A stretch of 43,217 bases of DNA from Verrucomicrobiota bacterium. GTDB lineage: Bacteria; Verrucomicrobiota; Verrucomicrobiia; Limisphaerales; SXTU01. Location: positions 1 through 43,217 of the forward strand of contig JACRKB010000061.1 of the NCBI GenBank assembly GCA_016235545.1, given 5' to 3'. Made by a program: the position numbers and the translations under genes. Every line of letters starts with the position of its first letter. Within the stretch, counting starts at the first letter, position 1. Positions 8,051 to 15,917 of the stretch are shown one piece after another. The notes below the pieces were generated by a model that had not been told where the DNA came from, made no database searches, and saw only the letters and a list, made by a program, of their open reading frames with translations.

Positions 8051-8728
8051 TTACTTCCCCCGCCTCGCGCGGTGGGCCTTCGTCTTCGCGATGTAAGCCA
8101 CCGCGTCGGGTGTCTGGCAGCTTGTGTCACCGTGGTCCACCTCGACCTTGCCGATGCGCTTCGCGGCGGCGACGGCGAGCTTCTCCAGCTTGGGGTTGCG
8201 CACGCCGATGGCGATGAGCGCGCCGTTCATCGCGTAGCGCACGTGGTTCTGCGCCCCGTGGATGGCGCGCTCGATGGTCTTGAGCAGGTCGGCGAACTTC
8301 GCATCTGGCAAAGTGGAGTTCATCGCCAGCCGCGCCACCACGTCCCATCCCGCCACGGCCACGAACTCCCGGCCAGCCGCGCACCACTTTGCCGCCACGG
8401 CCTCCGCAGCGGGGGAGCTTGCGGCAAATGCCGCGAGCGCCCCCGCGATGGCGCGGTCGTCGCAGTCCGCGACCCACGCATCGAGAAGCGCGGCGTCCGC
8501 CCGCTGTGGGTCGGCAATCATCGTGGCGAGCACGCGGGCGTCGTGCCAGCCGGAGGCCCACAGGCCGAGGGCGAGCGCGTGGTCGCGCTTGATTTGGCGC
8601 GTGAGCTTGCCCAGCACGGCGTAGCTCACGCCGAACATTTTCGGGCCGACGCCGTGGCGGGCGTAGGTCTTGCGGGTCTGCGCCGATCCGGCTGCCTCGA
8701 GTTGCTGGAGAGTTTGAGCAAGTGTCAT
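8051..8728 (-). CDS. DNA alkylation repeat protein (AlkD/AlkC-like HEAT protein)
   Basis: This 225-residue, mostly helical protein is of the DNA alkylation repeat family (COG4912). The best known member, AlkD, is a glycosylase that removes alkylated purines such as 7-methylguanine using HEAT-like repeats that wrap the DNA. Family-like segments are GVGPKMFGVSYAVLGKLTRQ near residue 32 and the following LALGLWASGWHDARVLATMI. The C-terminal half, with AIGVRNPKLEKLAVAAAKRI and the end KTKAHRARRGK, is typical of bacterial homologues in this sub-branch. Whether this branch has glycosylase activity is not established. ATG 8728 is chosen for its distance to the conserved start MTLAQTLQQLE; an upstream start would overlap the divergent promoter region. 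It is the first gene of a probable two-gene operon with the trmO-like gene. Confidence 0.82.
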   Translation of the reverse strand: MTLAQTLQQLEAAGSAQTRKTYARHGVGPKMFGVSYAVLGKLTRQIKRDHALALGLWASGWHDARVLATMIADPQRADAALLDAWVADCDDRAIAGALAAFAASSPAAEAVAAKWCAAGREFVAVAGWDVVARLAMNSTLPDAKFADLLKTIERAIHGAQNHVRYAMNGALIAIGVRNPKLEKLAVAAAKRIGKVEVDHGDTSCQTPDAVAYIAKTKAHRARRGK

Positions 8729-8870
8729 GGCAGGTGGTTCAGGCTGGTTTGATTTACCGCCGCCGCGTGCCGAACTCAAGCCCGCCGAGTGTGACTTTCT
8801 TTCCGCCGAGCGAACTCAACCTCGACAATGCTCCAACTGTCCCGGAAAGTGCCGATGGCAACAGCAACCG
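8729..8870. promoter_or_regulatory. Divergent intergenic region, AlkD-like gene / desaturase
   Basis: This 142-base region must hold promoters for both directions, but no convincing -35/-10 pair stands out. At 8791-8815 it has a phrase, GTGACTTTCTTTCCGCCGAG, that recurs with changes at 14364-14388 (CACACTTTCTTGCCGCCGAG), so it too contains dispersed repeat material. Confidence 0.4.
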
Positions 8871-9848
8871 ATGCGCACCGGACAAGAACTCATCAAGGCG
8901 ACGAAGCCCTTCGCCCACGACGACACCGCCCGAAGCTGGTGGTATTTCCTCTCCACCGCCGGGCTGCTGCTGGCCACCTTGGCGGGCACGCTCTGGAATT
9001 ACTCTTTCGCCGCGAAGCTGCTGTGCAGCGTGTTCGCCGGGCTGCTCATCCTGCGGCTGTTCGTGATTTACCACGACCAGCAGCACCACGCCATCCTGCC
9101 CCGGTCCTTCCTCGCGGAGATTCTCATGCGCGTGTTCGGCATCCTCTCCCTGAGCGCGAGCAGCATCTGGCGCAGCTCGCACAACCACCACCACAACCAC
9201 AACTCCAAGCTGCGCGGCTCGCACATCGGCTCGTTCCCAATCATGACCAAGGCGCAGTTCCTCAAGACCACACGGGTCAAGCGCTTCTGGTATCTCTTCG
9301 CGCGGCATCCGCTGACCATCCTGTGCGGCTACGTCACCGTGTTCCTGATCGGGATGTGCATCACGCCCTTCGTCAACAACCCGCGCAAGCACTACGACTG
9401 CCTCATCGCGCTGGTGCTGCACATCGTGATTGGCGTCGTGCTCTACCTGACCCACGGCTGGCAGGGGGTGCTCCTGGCCCAGACCCTGCCGCACTTCATC
9501 ACCTACGCGCTTGGCTCCTACCTGTTCTACGCGCAGCACAACTTCCCGACCGTCTCGTTCACCGACCACGCCGGATGGACCTACGAGAAGGCCGCGCTGG
9601 ACTCATCCAGCTACATGCGCACCAGCCGGCTCGTGGCGTGGTTCACGGCGAACATCGGCTACCACCACATCCACCACTTGAACGCACGCATCCCGTTCTA
9701 CCGCCTGCCGGAAGTGCTGCGTGAGATACCGGAGCTGCGGGCGGCCAAGACCACCTCCTTCCACCCTGCGGAAGTGATCCGCTGCCTGCGCCTCAAGGTA
9801 TGGGACACTGACGCGCAGCGGATGGTGCCCTTGCCCCGTGTTTCCTGA
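8871..9848 (+). CDS. Membrane fatty acid desaturase
   Basis: This 325-residue integral membrane di-iron desaturase introduces a double bond into fatty acyl chains of lipids, using oxygen and reduced ferredoxin or cytochrome. All three histidine boxes are seen: H68-DQQ-HH73, the unusually rich HNHHHNHN starting at residue 104, and HHIHH at residues 265-269. Hydrophobic segments lie at about 27-66, 150-168, 180-195 and 200-222. FYAQHNFP near residue 219 is also typical of delta-12/omega-6-like members. ATG 8871 is chosen because the upstream in-frame sequence (Cys- and Pro-rich) does not look like this family and overlaps the divergent gene's start region. No ribosome binding site is obvious. 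The exact position of the double bond cannot be told from sequence. Confidence 0.9.
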   Translation: MRTGQELIKATKPFAHDDTARSWWYFLSTAGLLLATLAGTLWNYSFAAKLLCSVFAGLLILRLFVIYHDQQHHAILPRSFLAEILMRVFGILSLSASSIWRSSHNHHHNHNSKLRGSHIGSFPIMTKAQFLKTTRVKRFWYLFARHPLTILCGYVTVFLIGMCITPFVNNPRKHYDCLIALVLHIVIGVVLYLTHGWQGVLLAQTLPHFITYALGSYLFYAQHNFPTVSFTDHAGWTYEKAALDSSSYMRTSRLVAWFTANIGYHHIHHLNARIPFYRLPEVLREIPELRAAKTTSFHPAEVIRCLRLKVWDTDAQRMVPLPRVS

Positions 9849-9928
9849 TCGTCCGGGGCTGCGCCACGCCGCGTGATGGCCGGGGTGTCGGGCGCGTCCA
9901 ACCGCCCGTGCATTCTCCAACTCCAACC

Positions 9929-11290
9929 ATGAACAAGCCGGCGTCGCTCCCGTTCAGTTTCGTCTTCCTCCTCCCCGCGTGCCTGCTGTGCGCCGGCACA
10001 CCCAGTGTGCACGAGGGCTGGAGCACCGTGGCGCCGCGCGAGGAAATCCGCCCGCTCTTCCGCCACGACCCGAAGGGCGGACCGTCTCGCAACGGCGCGC
10101 TCGTCATCGAGTCCGACGCGCGTGAGGGTTTGAACGGCTGGTGGACGAAGACCTTTCCGGTGACTGGCGGCCAGCACTACCGCTTCTTCGCGCTCCGCAA
10201 GGCGACGAACGCCGACTCGCCGCGTCGCGCCGGTGTTGCGCGCATCCTGTGGCGTGACGCGAATGGAAAGCCGGTGAGCCACGACGAACCGTCCTTCGCC
10301 TCGTATCGCCCCGGCGACTTCCCGCGCGCGGAACCGGAGCTGCCCGGCGACAAGACGACGGATGCCAAAGGCTGGACAGAGGTGTCCGACATTTGCCGCG
10401 CTCCGTCGAAGGCCACGCAAGCCATCATCGAACTGCACTTCCGCTGGGCGGCGAAGGCGAAGGTCGAGTGGGCGGACGTGTCCCTGACCAGCGTCCCGGC
10501 GCCCACACCGCGCACCGTCCGCCTCGCCGCCGCGCACTTCGTCCCGCGCAACACCAAAACTCCCGACGAGCGGCGCAACACCTTCGTCCCGCTCATCGAG
10601 GAGGCGGCGAGGCAGCGCGTGGACTTCCTCGTGCTGCCGGAAGTCCTGACCCATGCCGGCAACCAGACCTACGCCGAGTGCGCCGAGCCGATTCCGGGGC
10701 CTTCGACCGAGTTTTTTGGCAGGCTCGCGAAGAAGCACAACCTCCACCTCGTCCCCGGACTGATCGAGCGAGACCGACATCTGATTTACAACGTCGCCGT
10801 CCTCATCGGGCCGGACGGAAACATCGTCGGAAAGTATCGCAAGGTCTGCCTGCCGCGCGGCGAGATTGAAGGCGGCTTCCAGCCCGGCCACGACTACCCG
10901 GTCTTCGACACGAAGCTCGGCAAGGTCGGCATGATGGTCTGCTACGACGGATTCTTCCCGGAGGTCGCCAGAGAGTTGAGCAATCGCGGCGCGGAAATCA
11001 TTGCGTGGCCGGTGATGGGCTGCAACCCGCTGCTCGGCGCGGCGCGCGCCTGCGAGAACCACGTCTATGTCGTCAGCAGCACGCACACGGACATCTCGGC
11101 GAACTGGATGATCTCCGCCGTCTATGGCCACGACGGAAAACCTCTCGCGCAGGCCAAGGAGTGGGGCACGCTCGCAATCGCGGAAGTGGACCTGAACAAG
11201 CGCCTGCTCTGGCAGAGCCTCGGCGATTTCAAGGCGGAGATTCAGAGGCACCGCCCGGCAGATGCTCCGGTGTCGCGCCCCCGGCAATGA
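9929..11290 (+). CDS. Exported carbon-nitrogen hydrolase (nitrilase superfamily)
   Basis: This 453-residue protein has a signal peptide (residues 1-23, [16 protein letters not shown] core) and a C-terminal nitrilase-superfamily amidohydrolase domain from about residue 196. The catalytic triad is visible: Glu238 in LVLPEV, Lys305 in [12 protein letters not shown] and Cys338 in [12 protein letters not shown]. Residues 25-190 are not part of the classical fold; they resemble a beta-sandwich ligand-binding module. Such enzymes cleave C-N bonds in amides or carbamoyl compounds; here it would act outside the cytoplasm. ATG 9929 is chosen because it starts the signal peptide; an ATG-like start 7 codons upstream is less likely. 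The gene stands alone, 80 bases after the desaturase, and is followed by a repeat-rich gap. Confidence 0.88.
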   Translation: MNKPASLPFSFVFLLPACLLCAGTPSVHEGWSTVAPREEIRPLFRHDPKGGPSRNGALVIESDAREGLNGWWTKTFPVTGGQHYRFFALRKATNADSPRRAGVARILWRDANGKPVSHDEPSFASYRPGDFPRAEPELPGDKTTDAKGWTEVSDICRAPSKATQAIIELHFRWAAKAKVEWADVSLTSVPAPTPRTVRLAAAHFVPRNTKTPDERRNTFVPLIEEAARQRVDFLVLPEVLTHAGNQTYAECAEPIPGPSTEFFGRLAKKHNLHLVPGLIERDRHLIYNVAVLIGPDGNIVGKYRKVCLPRGEIEGGFQPGHDYPVFDTKLGKVGMMVCYDGFFPEVARELSNRGAEIIAWPVMGCNPLLGAARACENHVYVVSSTHTDISANWMISAVYGHDGKPLAQAKEWGTLAIAEVDLNKRLLWQSLGDFKAEIQRHRPADAPVSRPRQ

Positions 11291-11326
11291 GTCAGTCTGA
11301 CAGGGCAGCGCATCTGACTTTGAAAC

Positions 11327-11347
11327 GGGCGCATCTCAGTTTCCTGC
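11327..11347 (+). repeat. Dispersed 21-bp repeat, copy 3
   Basis: It reads GGGCGCATCTCAGTTTCCTGC, one base different from the inverse of the copy at 6984-7004. A partial echo, GCAGCGCATCTGACTTTGA, lies just before it at 11306. Confidence 0.65.
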
Positions 11348-11360
11348 ACCCTTTCATCAG

Positions 11361-11509
11361 CACCGGGCTTCAGCTCGGTGATGTCGGTGCGCAGGCAGGA
11401 GCCGTTTCAACGGCTTCTGCCGGCTGGCCAACGACGCGTCGTCCGAGCACAAACCGTTGAAACGGTTTGCGCCGTGTCATCTCCGTCCACACCCGGCCCA
11501 AGCCGGGTG
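11361..11509. repeat. Cluster of four REP-like palindromes
   Basis: Palindromes are CACCGGGCTTCAGCTCGGTG (11361-11380, imperfect), GCCGTTTCAACGGC (11401-11414), AAACCGTTGAAACGGTTT (11451-11468) and CACCCGGCCCAAGCCGGGTG (11490-11509). They fill the 320-base gap between the nitrilase-like gene and tRNA-Leu, where no gene is seen. They may serve as transcript ends for the upstream gene, though none has a T run. Confidence 0.75.
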
Positions 11510-11610
11510 CAAATGCAGCGAGTGATGCAGTTGGGCCGCCCCTCTGGAATACAAATCCGCGATTCCTCTTGCTCTGACTCGCAAAATGTCTTCAATACGC
11601 GCCGGTCGCT

Positions 11611-11695
11611 GCGCACGTGGTGGAATTGGCAGACACGCTACTTTGAGGTGGTAGTGCCGAAAGGTGTGCAGGTTCAAGTCCTGCCGTGCGCACCA
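11611..11695 (+). tRNA. tRNA-Leu (anticodon GAG)
   Basis: The acceptor stem GCGCACG pairs with CGTGCGC and is followed by discriminator A and an encoded CCA. The D arm carries TGGTGGAATTGGCAGACACG, as in bacterial leucine tRNAs. The anticodon stem CTACT/GGTAG holds loop TTGAGGT, giving anticodon GAG. A short variable arm and T arm (GCAGGTTCAAGTCCTGC) complete the cloverleaf. Confidence 0.95.
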
Positions 11696-11717
11696 ACTGT
11701 CCCCCTCCCCGCCAGCC

Positions 11718-12353
11718 TCACTTCAAGGCTTTGCGTCCCTTCATCTCCTTTTCCAGCCGCTCCAGCTCGGGTTTCACGACCGACTCGATGCATTTGGGGC
11801 AGATGCCGTGGCTGAACTTCACGTCCGCGTGGTGGCCGATGTATTGCTCCACCGACTGCCAGTAATTCTGGTCGTCGCGGACGCTCTTGCAGTAGGCGCA
11901 GATGGGCAGGATGCCCCGGAGCTGGGATATCTCCGTCATCGCATGCTCGAGTTCTAGCACTCGGTTGGAGAGTTCCGCCTGCAACTCCACCATTCGCACG
12001 CCCACGCTCACGCGCGCCTGCAGCTCCGGCTCGTTGAACGGCTTGACGATGAAATCGTTCGCGCCCGCGTTCAGCCCGGTGACGATGTCTTCCGGGTTCG
12101 ACATGCCGGTGAGCATGAGGACATAGGTCTTTTTCAAAGCCGGCGTCTCGCGGATGCGTTTGCACAGCTCCACACCGTCGGGCTCCGGCATCACCCAGTC
12201 GAGGATGGCGATGGACGGCACGGCCTCGCCGCAGAGCAGCCGCCACGTCTCTTCGCCGTCCTTCGTCTCCACCACTTCGTGGCCCCACGCGGTCAACAGC
12301 GACGCGAGTCGGCGGCGCACGACCAGGCTGTCAGCGGCGATGAGAATTTTCAT
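11718..12353 (-). CDS. Response regulator with C-terminal four-cysteine domain
   Basis: This 211-residue cytoplasmic protein has an N-terminal receiver domain (residues 1-120) with phospho-acceptor Asp52 in AILDWVMPEPDG and Lys104 in FIVKPF. The acidic pair near the N-terminus is A7-D8, so one of the usual two acidic residues is missing. A coiled linker (about 121-146, ELQAELSNRVLELEHAM) leads to a compact domain with C152-x2-C155 and C185-x2-C188 in LPICAYCKSVRDDQNYW and FSHGICPKCI. This cysteine module is common at the end of PAS and receiver proteins and probably binds zinc; its output is unknown. The gene lies 90 bases after ribE on the same strand and could be read through from it. No cognate kinase is adjacent. 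Confidence 0.88.
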   Translation of the reverse strand: MKILIAADSLVVRRRLASLLTAWGHEVVETKDGEETWRLLCGEAVPSIAILDWVMPEPDGVELCKRIRETPALKKTYVLMLTGMSNPEDIVTGLNAGANDFIVKPFNEPELQARVSVGVRMVELQAELSNRVLELEHAMTEISQLRGILPICAYCKSVRDDQNYWQSVEQYIGHHADVKFSHGICPKCIESVVKPELERLEKEMKGRKALK

Positions 12354-12442
12354 GGGATGGAAAGTTCAGTGGACTGCTGGCGGAAACTGCTCCGGCCTGT
12401 GTCGAGCGTCGAGTGAATTTCCTTCGCGCCAGAGCGGGGCGC

Positions 12443-13057
12443 TCAAGCCCGCTTCCCGGGCGCTGTCATGAACTGCTCCACATACTTGCCTAGCAAGTCC
12501 GCCTCCAGATTCACCGCGTCGCCCACCTTCCGCTCACGCAGGGCAGTCACGGCAAACGTGTGCGGGATGATCCAGATTCGGAAGCCGCGCTTTGTCACGC
12601 CCGCAACCGTCAGGCTGATGCCGTCCAAGGCTATCGAGCCTTTCTGCACCACGTAGCGGCGCACCTCCGCAGGCGCGGCGATGTCCAGCACGTGGTCCGC
12701 GCCGGAGCGTTCCCAGCGCGTGATGCGGCCAACCCCGTCCACGTGGCCCGTGACGAAATGCCCGCCCAGCCTCCCGCCCACGGCGAGCGAGCGCTCCAAG
12801 TTCACGAGCGAACCGGCTGACGCGAACTGAAGATTCGTCCGCTCCCACGTCTCTCGCAGGAGGTCGAAGCGCACCAGCTTGTCGCGGCCGAGCGCCGTCT
12901 GCCGCACCGCCGTCAGGCAGCAGCCGTTCACCGCCACGCTGTCGCCCAATTTCAAACCGCGCCCCACCACACGGCATCGCACGGTAAGTTGGATGCCCGC
13001 GTCCGTGGGCCGCACGGTCGTCACCGTCCCGGTCTCTTCAACAATTCCCGTGAACAT
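12443..13057 (-). CDS. ribE: Riboflavin synthase, alpha subunit
   Basis: This 204-residue enzyme dismutates two molecules of 6,7-dimethyl-8-ribityllumazine into riboflavin and a pyrimidine, the last step of riboflavin synthesis. The N-terminus MFTGIVEETGTV is diagnostic. The two lumazine-binding barrels are seen as repeats: SVAVNGCCLTAV and VNLERSLAVGGRLGGHFVTG in the first half; GSIALDGISLTVAG and IIPHTFAVTALRERKVGDAV in the second. It lies 34 bases downstream of ribD on the same strand. No FMN riboswitch was recognised in front of the pair. The partner genes ribH and ribBA are not in the window. Length and start agree with the family. Confidence 0.96.
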   Translation of the reverse strand: MFTGIVEETGTVTTVRPTDAGIQLTVRCRVVGRGLKLGDSVAVNGCCLTAVRQTALGRDKLVRFDLLRETWERTNLQFASAGSLVNLERSLAVGGRLGGHFVTGHVDGVGRITRWERSGADHVLDIAAPAEVRRYVVQKGSIALDGISLTVAGVTKRGFRIWIIPHTFAVTALRERKVGDAVNLEADLLGKYVEQFMTAPGKRA

Positions 13058-13091
13058 GATTTGGTAGTTCCTCTCTCACGCAATCCTGATC

Positions 13092-14291
13092 TTAACCCTG
13101 CTCCTTCCCCACTCTCGCTGACAGCCACAAATCCTCCCCCGCCCGCCTCCACTCGATCTCCCGCAGCTCGATCAAATCCGCCAGCCGCCTCGCACCCGCC
13201 CCGGCGACCCCCCGCCGCGCATCGCGTCCACCGAGAATCTTCGGCGCGTAAAAGAAAGCCACGCGCTGCGCCAGGCCCGCCTCCAAAAACGCCGCGTTCA
13301 CCTCGCCGCCGCCCTCCACCAGCAGGCTCGTCACGTCCTCGCTGCCCAGCCGCTTGAGAAGCCAGCGCAAGTTGATTCGCCCGCCACGGGCCGGAGCCAC
13401 CAGCACGCGCGTGCGCTGCGCCAGAGACTTCACCCGCCGCGCCGGAGCGGCCCGGCTCACCACCACCGTCGTCAGCGCCGCGAACTGGTCGCTCACCACC
13501 ACCGAGTCGGGCGGCGTGCGTGCGAACGCATCGAGGATGAACCGCCGCGGCGGCTTGCGGACGCGGCCACTGGGCGCGCGCGCCGTCAGGCCCGGATTGT
13601 CCGCCAGCACCGTATTAATGCCGACGAGCACCGCGTCGGAGTCGAAGCGCAGGCGCATCGCCACCTGCCGCGACCGCTCGCCGGTGATCCACTTCGACTC
13701 GCCCGCCGCCGTGGCAATTTTTCCATCCAGCGTCATCGCCGCCTTCACGGTCACAAACGGCGTGCGCCGCTCAATCCAGTGGTTGAACGCCTCGTTGAGC
13801 CGCGTGGCCGCCAAGGCAAGCAGGCGGCGCTTTCCAATTGCGGTTTGCGAATTCGCGCCTCCCCCCGCCGCTCGCTGTTCCGCCCATTCAGCAATCGGCA
13901 ATCTGCAAACCACCCCAGCCTTTCGCAGCAGCTCCAGCCCCTTTCCCGCGTGCCGTGGATTTGGATCAGCAGCCGCCACCACCACGCGCCGGATGCCCGC
14001 CGCCAGAATGGCCTGCGTGCAAGGCGGAGTGCGCCCGTGCGTGCAGCACGGCTCCAACGTCACAAACAGCGTCGCCCCGCGCACGCGTTCGCCGCGCCGC
14101 GCCGCGTCCCGCATTGCCTCCACCTCCGCGTGTGGCAGCCCCGCGCGCCGATGCCAGCCCTCGCCGATGACCTTGCCGCCACGCACCAGCACCGCGCCAA
14201 CGCTCGGGTTTGGCGATGTGCGCCCGACGCCGTGCCGCGCCAGTTGCAGCGCTCGGCGCAGGAAGGATTCGTCAGTGACAGCCTTGCTCAC
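13092..14291 (-). CDS. ribD: Bifunctional riboflavin deaminase/reductase
   Basis: RibD first deaminates the pyrimidine ring of 2,5-diamino-6-ribosylamino-pyrimidinone phosphate, then reduces the ribosyl side chain with NADPH. In this 399-residue protein the deaminase domain (residues 1 to about 145) has the zinc ligands His54 (HAEVEAM), Cys82 and Cys91 (PCCTHGRTPPC). The reductase domain begins near VTVKAAMTLDGKIATAAGES and contains GINTVLADNP and LLVEGGGEVNAAFLEAGL. The linker between them is about 25 residues longer than usual. This extra stretch (EWAEQRAAGGGANSQTAIGK and nearby) is encoded by an inverted low-complexity repeat at 13835-13910. ATG 14291 gives the expected N-terminus. It heads the ribD-ribE pair. 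Confidence 0.95.
   Translation of the reverse strand: MSKAVTDESFLRRALQLARHGVGRTSPNPSVGAVLVRGGKVIGEGWHRRAGLPHAEVEAMRDAARRGERVRGATLFVTLEPCCTHGRTPPCTQAILAAGIRRVVVAAADPNPRHAGKGLELLRKAGVVCRLPIAEWAEQRAAGGGANSQTAIGKRRLLALAATRLNEAFNHWIERRTPFVTVKAAMTLDGKIATAAGESKWITGERSRQVAMRLRFDSDAVLVGINTVLADNPGLTARAPSGRVRKPPRRFILDAFARTPPDSVVVSDQFAALTTVVVSRAAPARRVKSLAQRTRVLVAPARGGRINLRWLLKRLGSEDVTSLLVEGGGEVNAAFLEAGLAQRVAFFYAPKILGGRDARRGVAGAGARRLADLIELREIEWRRAGEDLWLSARVGKEQG
13835..13910. repeat. Inverted repeat inside the ribD linker
   Basis: On the + strand, CAATTGCGGTTTGCG (13835-13849) faces CAATCGGCAATCTGCAAACC (13892-13911). The two can pair imperfectly. The segment encodes the unusual Ala/Gly-rich insertion between the two RibD domains, which suggests an inserted repeat kept in frame. 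Confidence 0.6.
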
Positions 14292-14682
14292 GGGCCGCTA
14301 GGCAAGCAGCCCGTGCGCTCCGCGTCGAGATTGAAGCGGGAGCAGAACGAGGCTGGGGCGCCGCACACTTTCTTGCCGCCGAGTGAACACCCCTCCGCCG
14401 GGGAAAGACCACGTCGAGCCCCGATTGCCGGCGCGCGAGGCGCTAGCGCGAGCGGGCTTCCCGCATTGTCAGCCTCCTGCGGGGACGCTCGCTTCAATCG
14501 CAATGGGGTTCGCCGGAGTCTCACTCTGCCAGCGGGCGGGCGAAGTGCATCTGACCTGCATCGCTCACAGGGTTTGGGCGGCACAAGAATTTGTTGTGCT
14601 CCCCCTGCATTCCGTCCAGCGGACGATCTGCCGGCCCGCTCTCCGCTCGACCCCTGCCACCTGTTTCCCTAATCTTCTCTTC
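14292..14682. other. Gene-free 390-base region between ribD and the DUF1802 gene
   Basis: The two flanking genes diverge, so promoters must lie here, but none is clear. The region holds repeat fragments: the CACACTTTCTTGCCGCCGAG phrase (14364), GGCGCTAGCGCGAGCGGGCT, GAAGTGCATCTGACCTGC (similar to the 21-bp repeat) and a small hairpin GCACAA/TTGTGC near 14581. No FMN riboswitch core was recognised on the - strand. The frame upstream of 14683 is open but shows no conserved protein. Confidence 0.45.
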
Positions 14683-15246
14683 GTGCGAACTGCATTCAAA
14701 GAATGGGCCATCGTGGTGGACGCGCTCGGGCGCGGGGAGCAAATCATCATCCTGCGCAAAGGCGGCCTCGCGGAGGGGAGCGGGGGCTTCCAAGTGACTC
14801 ATCCCCGCTTTCTGCTTTTCCCGACGCTCTACCACCAGCAGCGCGAGTCTGTGCTGCCAGCAGCACAATCACGCCACGACGAAATCGCGCCGCACTTGCC
14901 GACGCCAGACGTGCTGCGGCTGGAGCTGTGCGCCGAGGTCGTCGCGTGGCGGAAACTGGCTTCCCTCGCCGCAGTCGAGCGCCTGCGCGGGCAGCACATC
15001 TGGCGGGACGACGTGCTGGCACAGCGTTTCGACTGGGGCCAGCAGCAGGAAATATTCGCCCTCGCCGTGCGCGTCTCGCGGCTGCTGCAGCGCATCGAGC
15101 TGCCGATGCTTCCCAGCTACGGCGGCTGCAAATCCTGGCTTGAACTCGCCGTCGAGATTTCCACGGATGCCGCGCAGCCGGTGCTGACGGAAGCGGCCTT
15201 CCAAGCCCGGCTCCAGCAGTTCGAGAGCTCCCTCGCCGCCGGATGA
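14683..15246 (+). CDS. DUF1802 family protein
   Basis: This 187-residue protein of unknown function matches DUF1802: it begins AFKEWAIVVDALGRGEQIII, continues with LRKGGL and HPRFLLFPTLYHQQ, and ends with a C-terminal part holding LPMLPSYGGCKSWLEL. In this family the N-terminal half resembles a small beta domain; no enzyme activity is known. It has no signal peptide or membrane segment and is probably cytoplasmic. GTG 14683 is chosen because conservation begins two codons later; the open frame extends about 100 codons upstream but reads through repeat DNA. It is followed after about 75 bases by the Bat operon on the same strand. The link to that operon is positional only. Confidence 0.8.
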   Translation: MRTAFKEWAIVVDALGRGEQIIILRKGGLAEGSGGFQVTHPRFLLFPTLYHQQRESVLPAAQSRHDEIAPHLPTPDVLRLELCAEVVAWRKLASLAAVERLRGQHIWRDDVLAQRFDWGQQQEIFALAVRVSRLLQRIELPMLPSYGGCKSWLELAVEISTDAAQPVLTEAAFQARLQQFESSLAAG

Positions 15247-15320
15247 ACGCCCTCCCCCCTGCCCTGTCCAACCCCGGCAGTCCGACTGAACACTGAACAC
15301 AGCTTACTGAACACTTTCTC

Positions 15321-15917
15321 TTGGCCGCCTCGAACCAACACGCCGTCATAGTCCCCCAGCCGACCCATCCGGTGGTCACCACCAACGCCGTCCTCCGCGA
15401 CATCAGAGGCCCGGTGCCCCTGCCGCCGGAGCTGCTCTGGCTATGGGTCACGGTGGGCGCGGCGCTGGGCGGGTTGCTGATGATTTTGATTTGGAACAAG
15501 TGGTTTCGCCACGCGCCGCTTCCGCCAGTGGTCCCGCCCGTCCCGCCGCACCAGCGCGCCAAACATCGCCTGGCTGAAGCGCTCGCGCTGCTCAGCCAGC
15601 CCAAGCCCTTCTGCATTGCCGTCTCTGATGCGCTGCGGCTCTACCTCGAGGACCGCTTCGATTTCCGCGCGCCCGAACGGACCACAGAGGAGTTCCTCGT
15701 CGAGCTGCAAAGGGCCGACCAGTTGAACGCCGCACAAAAAGATTTCCTCGCCAACTTCCTCTCGCGTTGCGACGTGGTGAAGTTCGCCAAACACGAGCCC
15801 AGCGAGGCCGAGCTGCGCAGCCTCCACAGCGCCGCTCTCGGATTGGTGGAAGAAACCGCCTACGAGCTGCCGCCCCCTCAATCGCCAACCGGCACTCGCC
15901 AACCGGCAATTCGATGA
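15321..15917 (+). CDS. DUF4381-like membrane protein of the Bat locus
   Basis: This 198-residue protein has one central transmembrane segment (about residues 39-57, LLWLWVTVGAALGGLLMILI), a proline-rich stretch, and a cytoplasmic helical domain with FCIAVSDALRLYLEDRF and FLANFLSRCDVVKFAKHEPS. This matches the DUF4381 proteins that accompany MoxR/vWA operons. Its function is unknown; it probably anchors or assembles the vWA proteins at the membrane. The only upstream start is TTG 15321; GTG 15372 is the alternative. The 5' leader contains the phrase repeat ACTGAACACTGAACACA. The last residues (QSPTGTRQPAIR) are encoded by CAATCGCCAACCGGCACTCG-type repeat DNA. Its TGA overlaps the ATG of batA by three bases, so translation is coupled. 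Confidence 0.8.
   Translation: MAASNQHAVIVPQPTHPVVTTNAVLRDIRGPVPLPPELLWLWVTVGAALGGLLMILIWNKWFRHAPLPPVVPPVPPHQRAKHRLAEALALLSQPKPFCIAVSDALRLYLEDRFDFRAPERTTEEFLVELQRADQLNAAQKDFLANFLSRCDVVKFAKHEPSEAELRSLHSAALGLVEETAYELPPPQSPTGTRQPAIR

Noticed and set aside
6791..8752. A 653-codon open frame on the + strand
   Set aside because: It covers the repeat region and is antisense to the trmO-like and AlkD-like genes, both of which have clear family motifs.
9698..11287. A 529-codon open frame on the - strand
   Set aside because: It is antisense to the nitrilase-family gene, whose catalytic triad and signal peptide are intact.
14292..14682. FMN riboswitch before ribD
   Set aside because: The conserved core sequences expected of the RFN element were not found on the - strand; ribD seems to be regulated otherwise.
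14383..14682. N-terminal 100 codons of a longer DUF1802 frame
   Set aside because: The translated sequence is Pro/Arg/Ala-rich, unlike the family, and overlaps repeat fragments; conservation starts at 14683.
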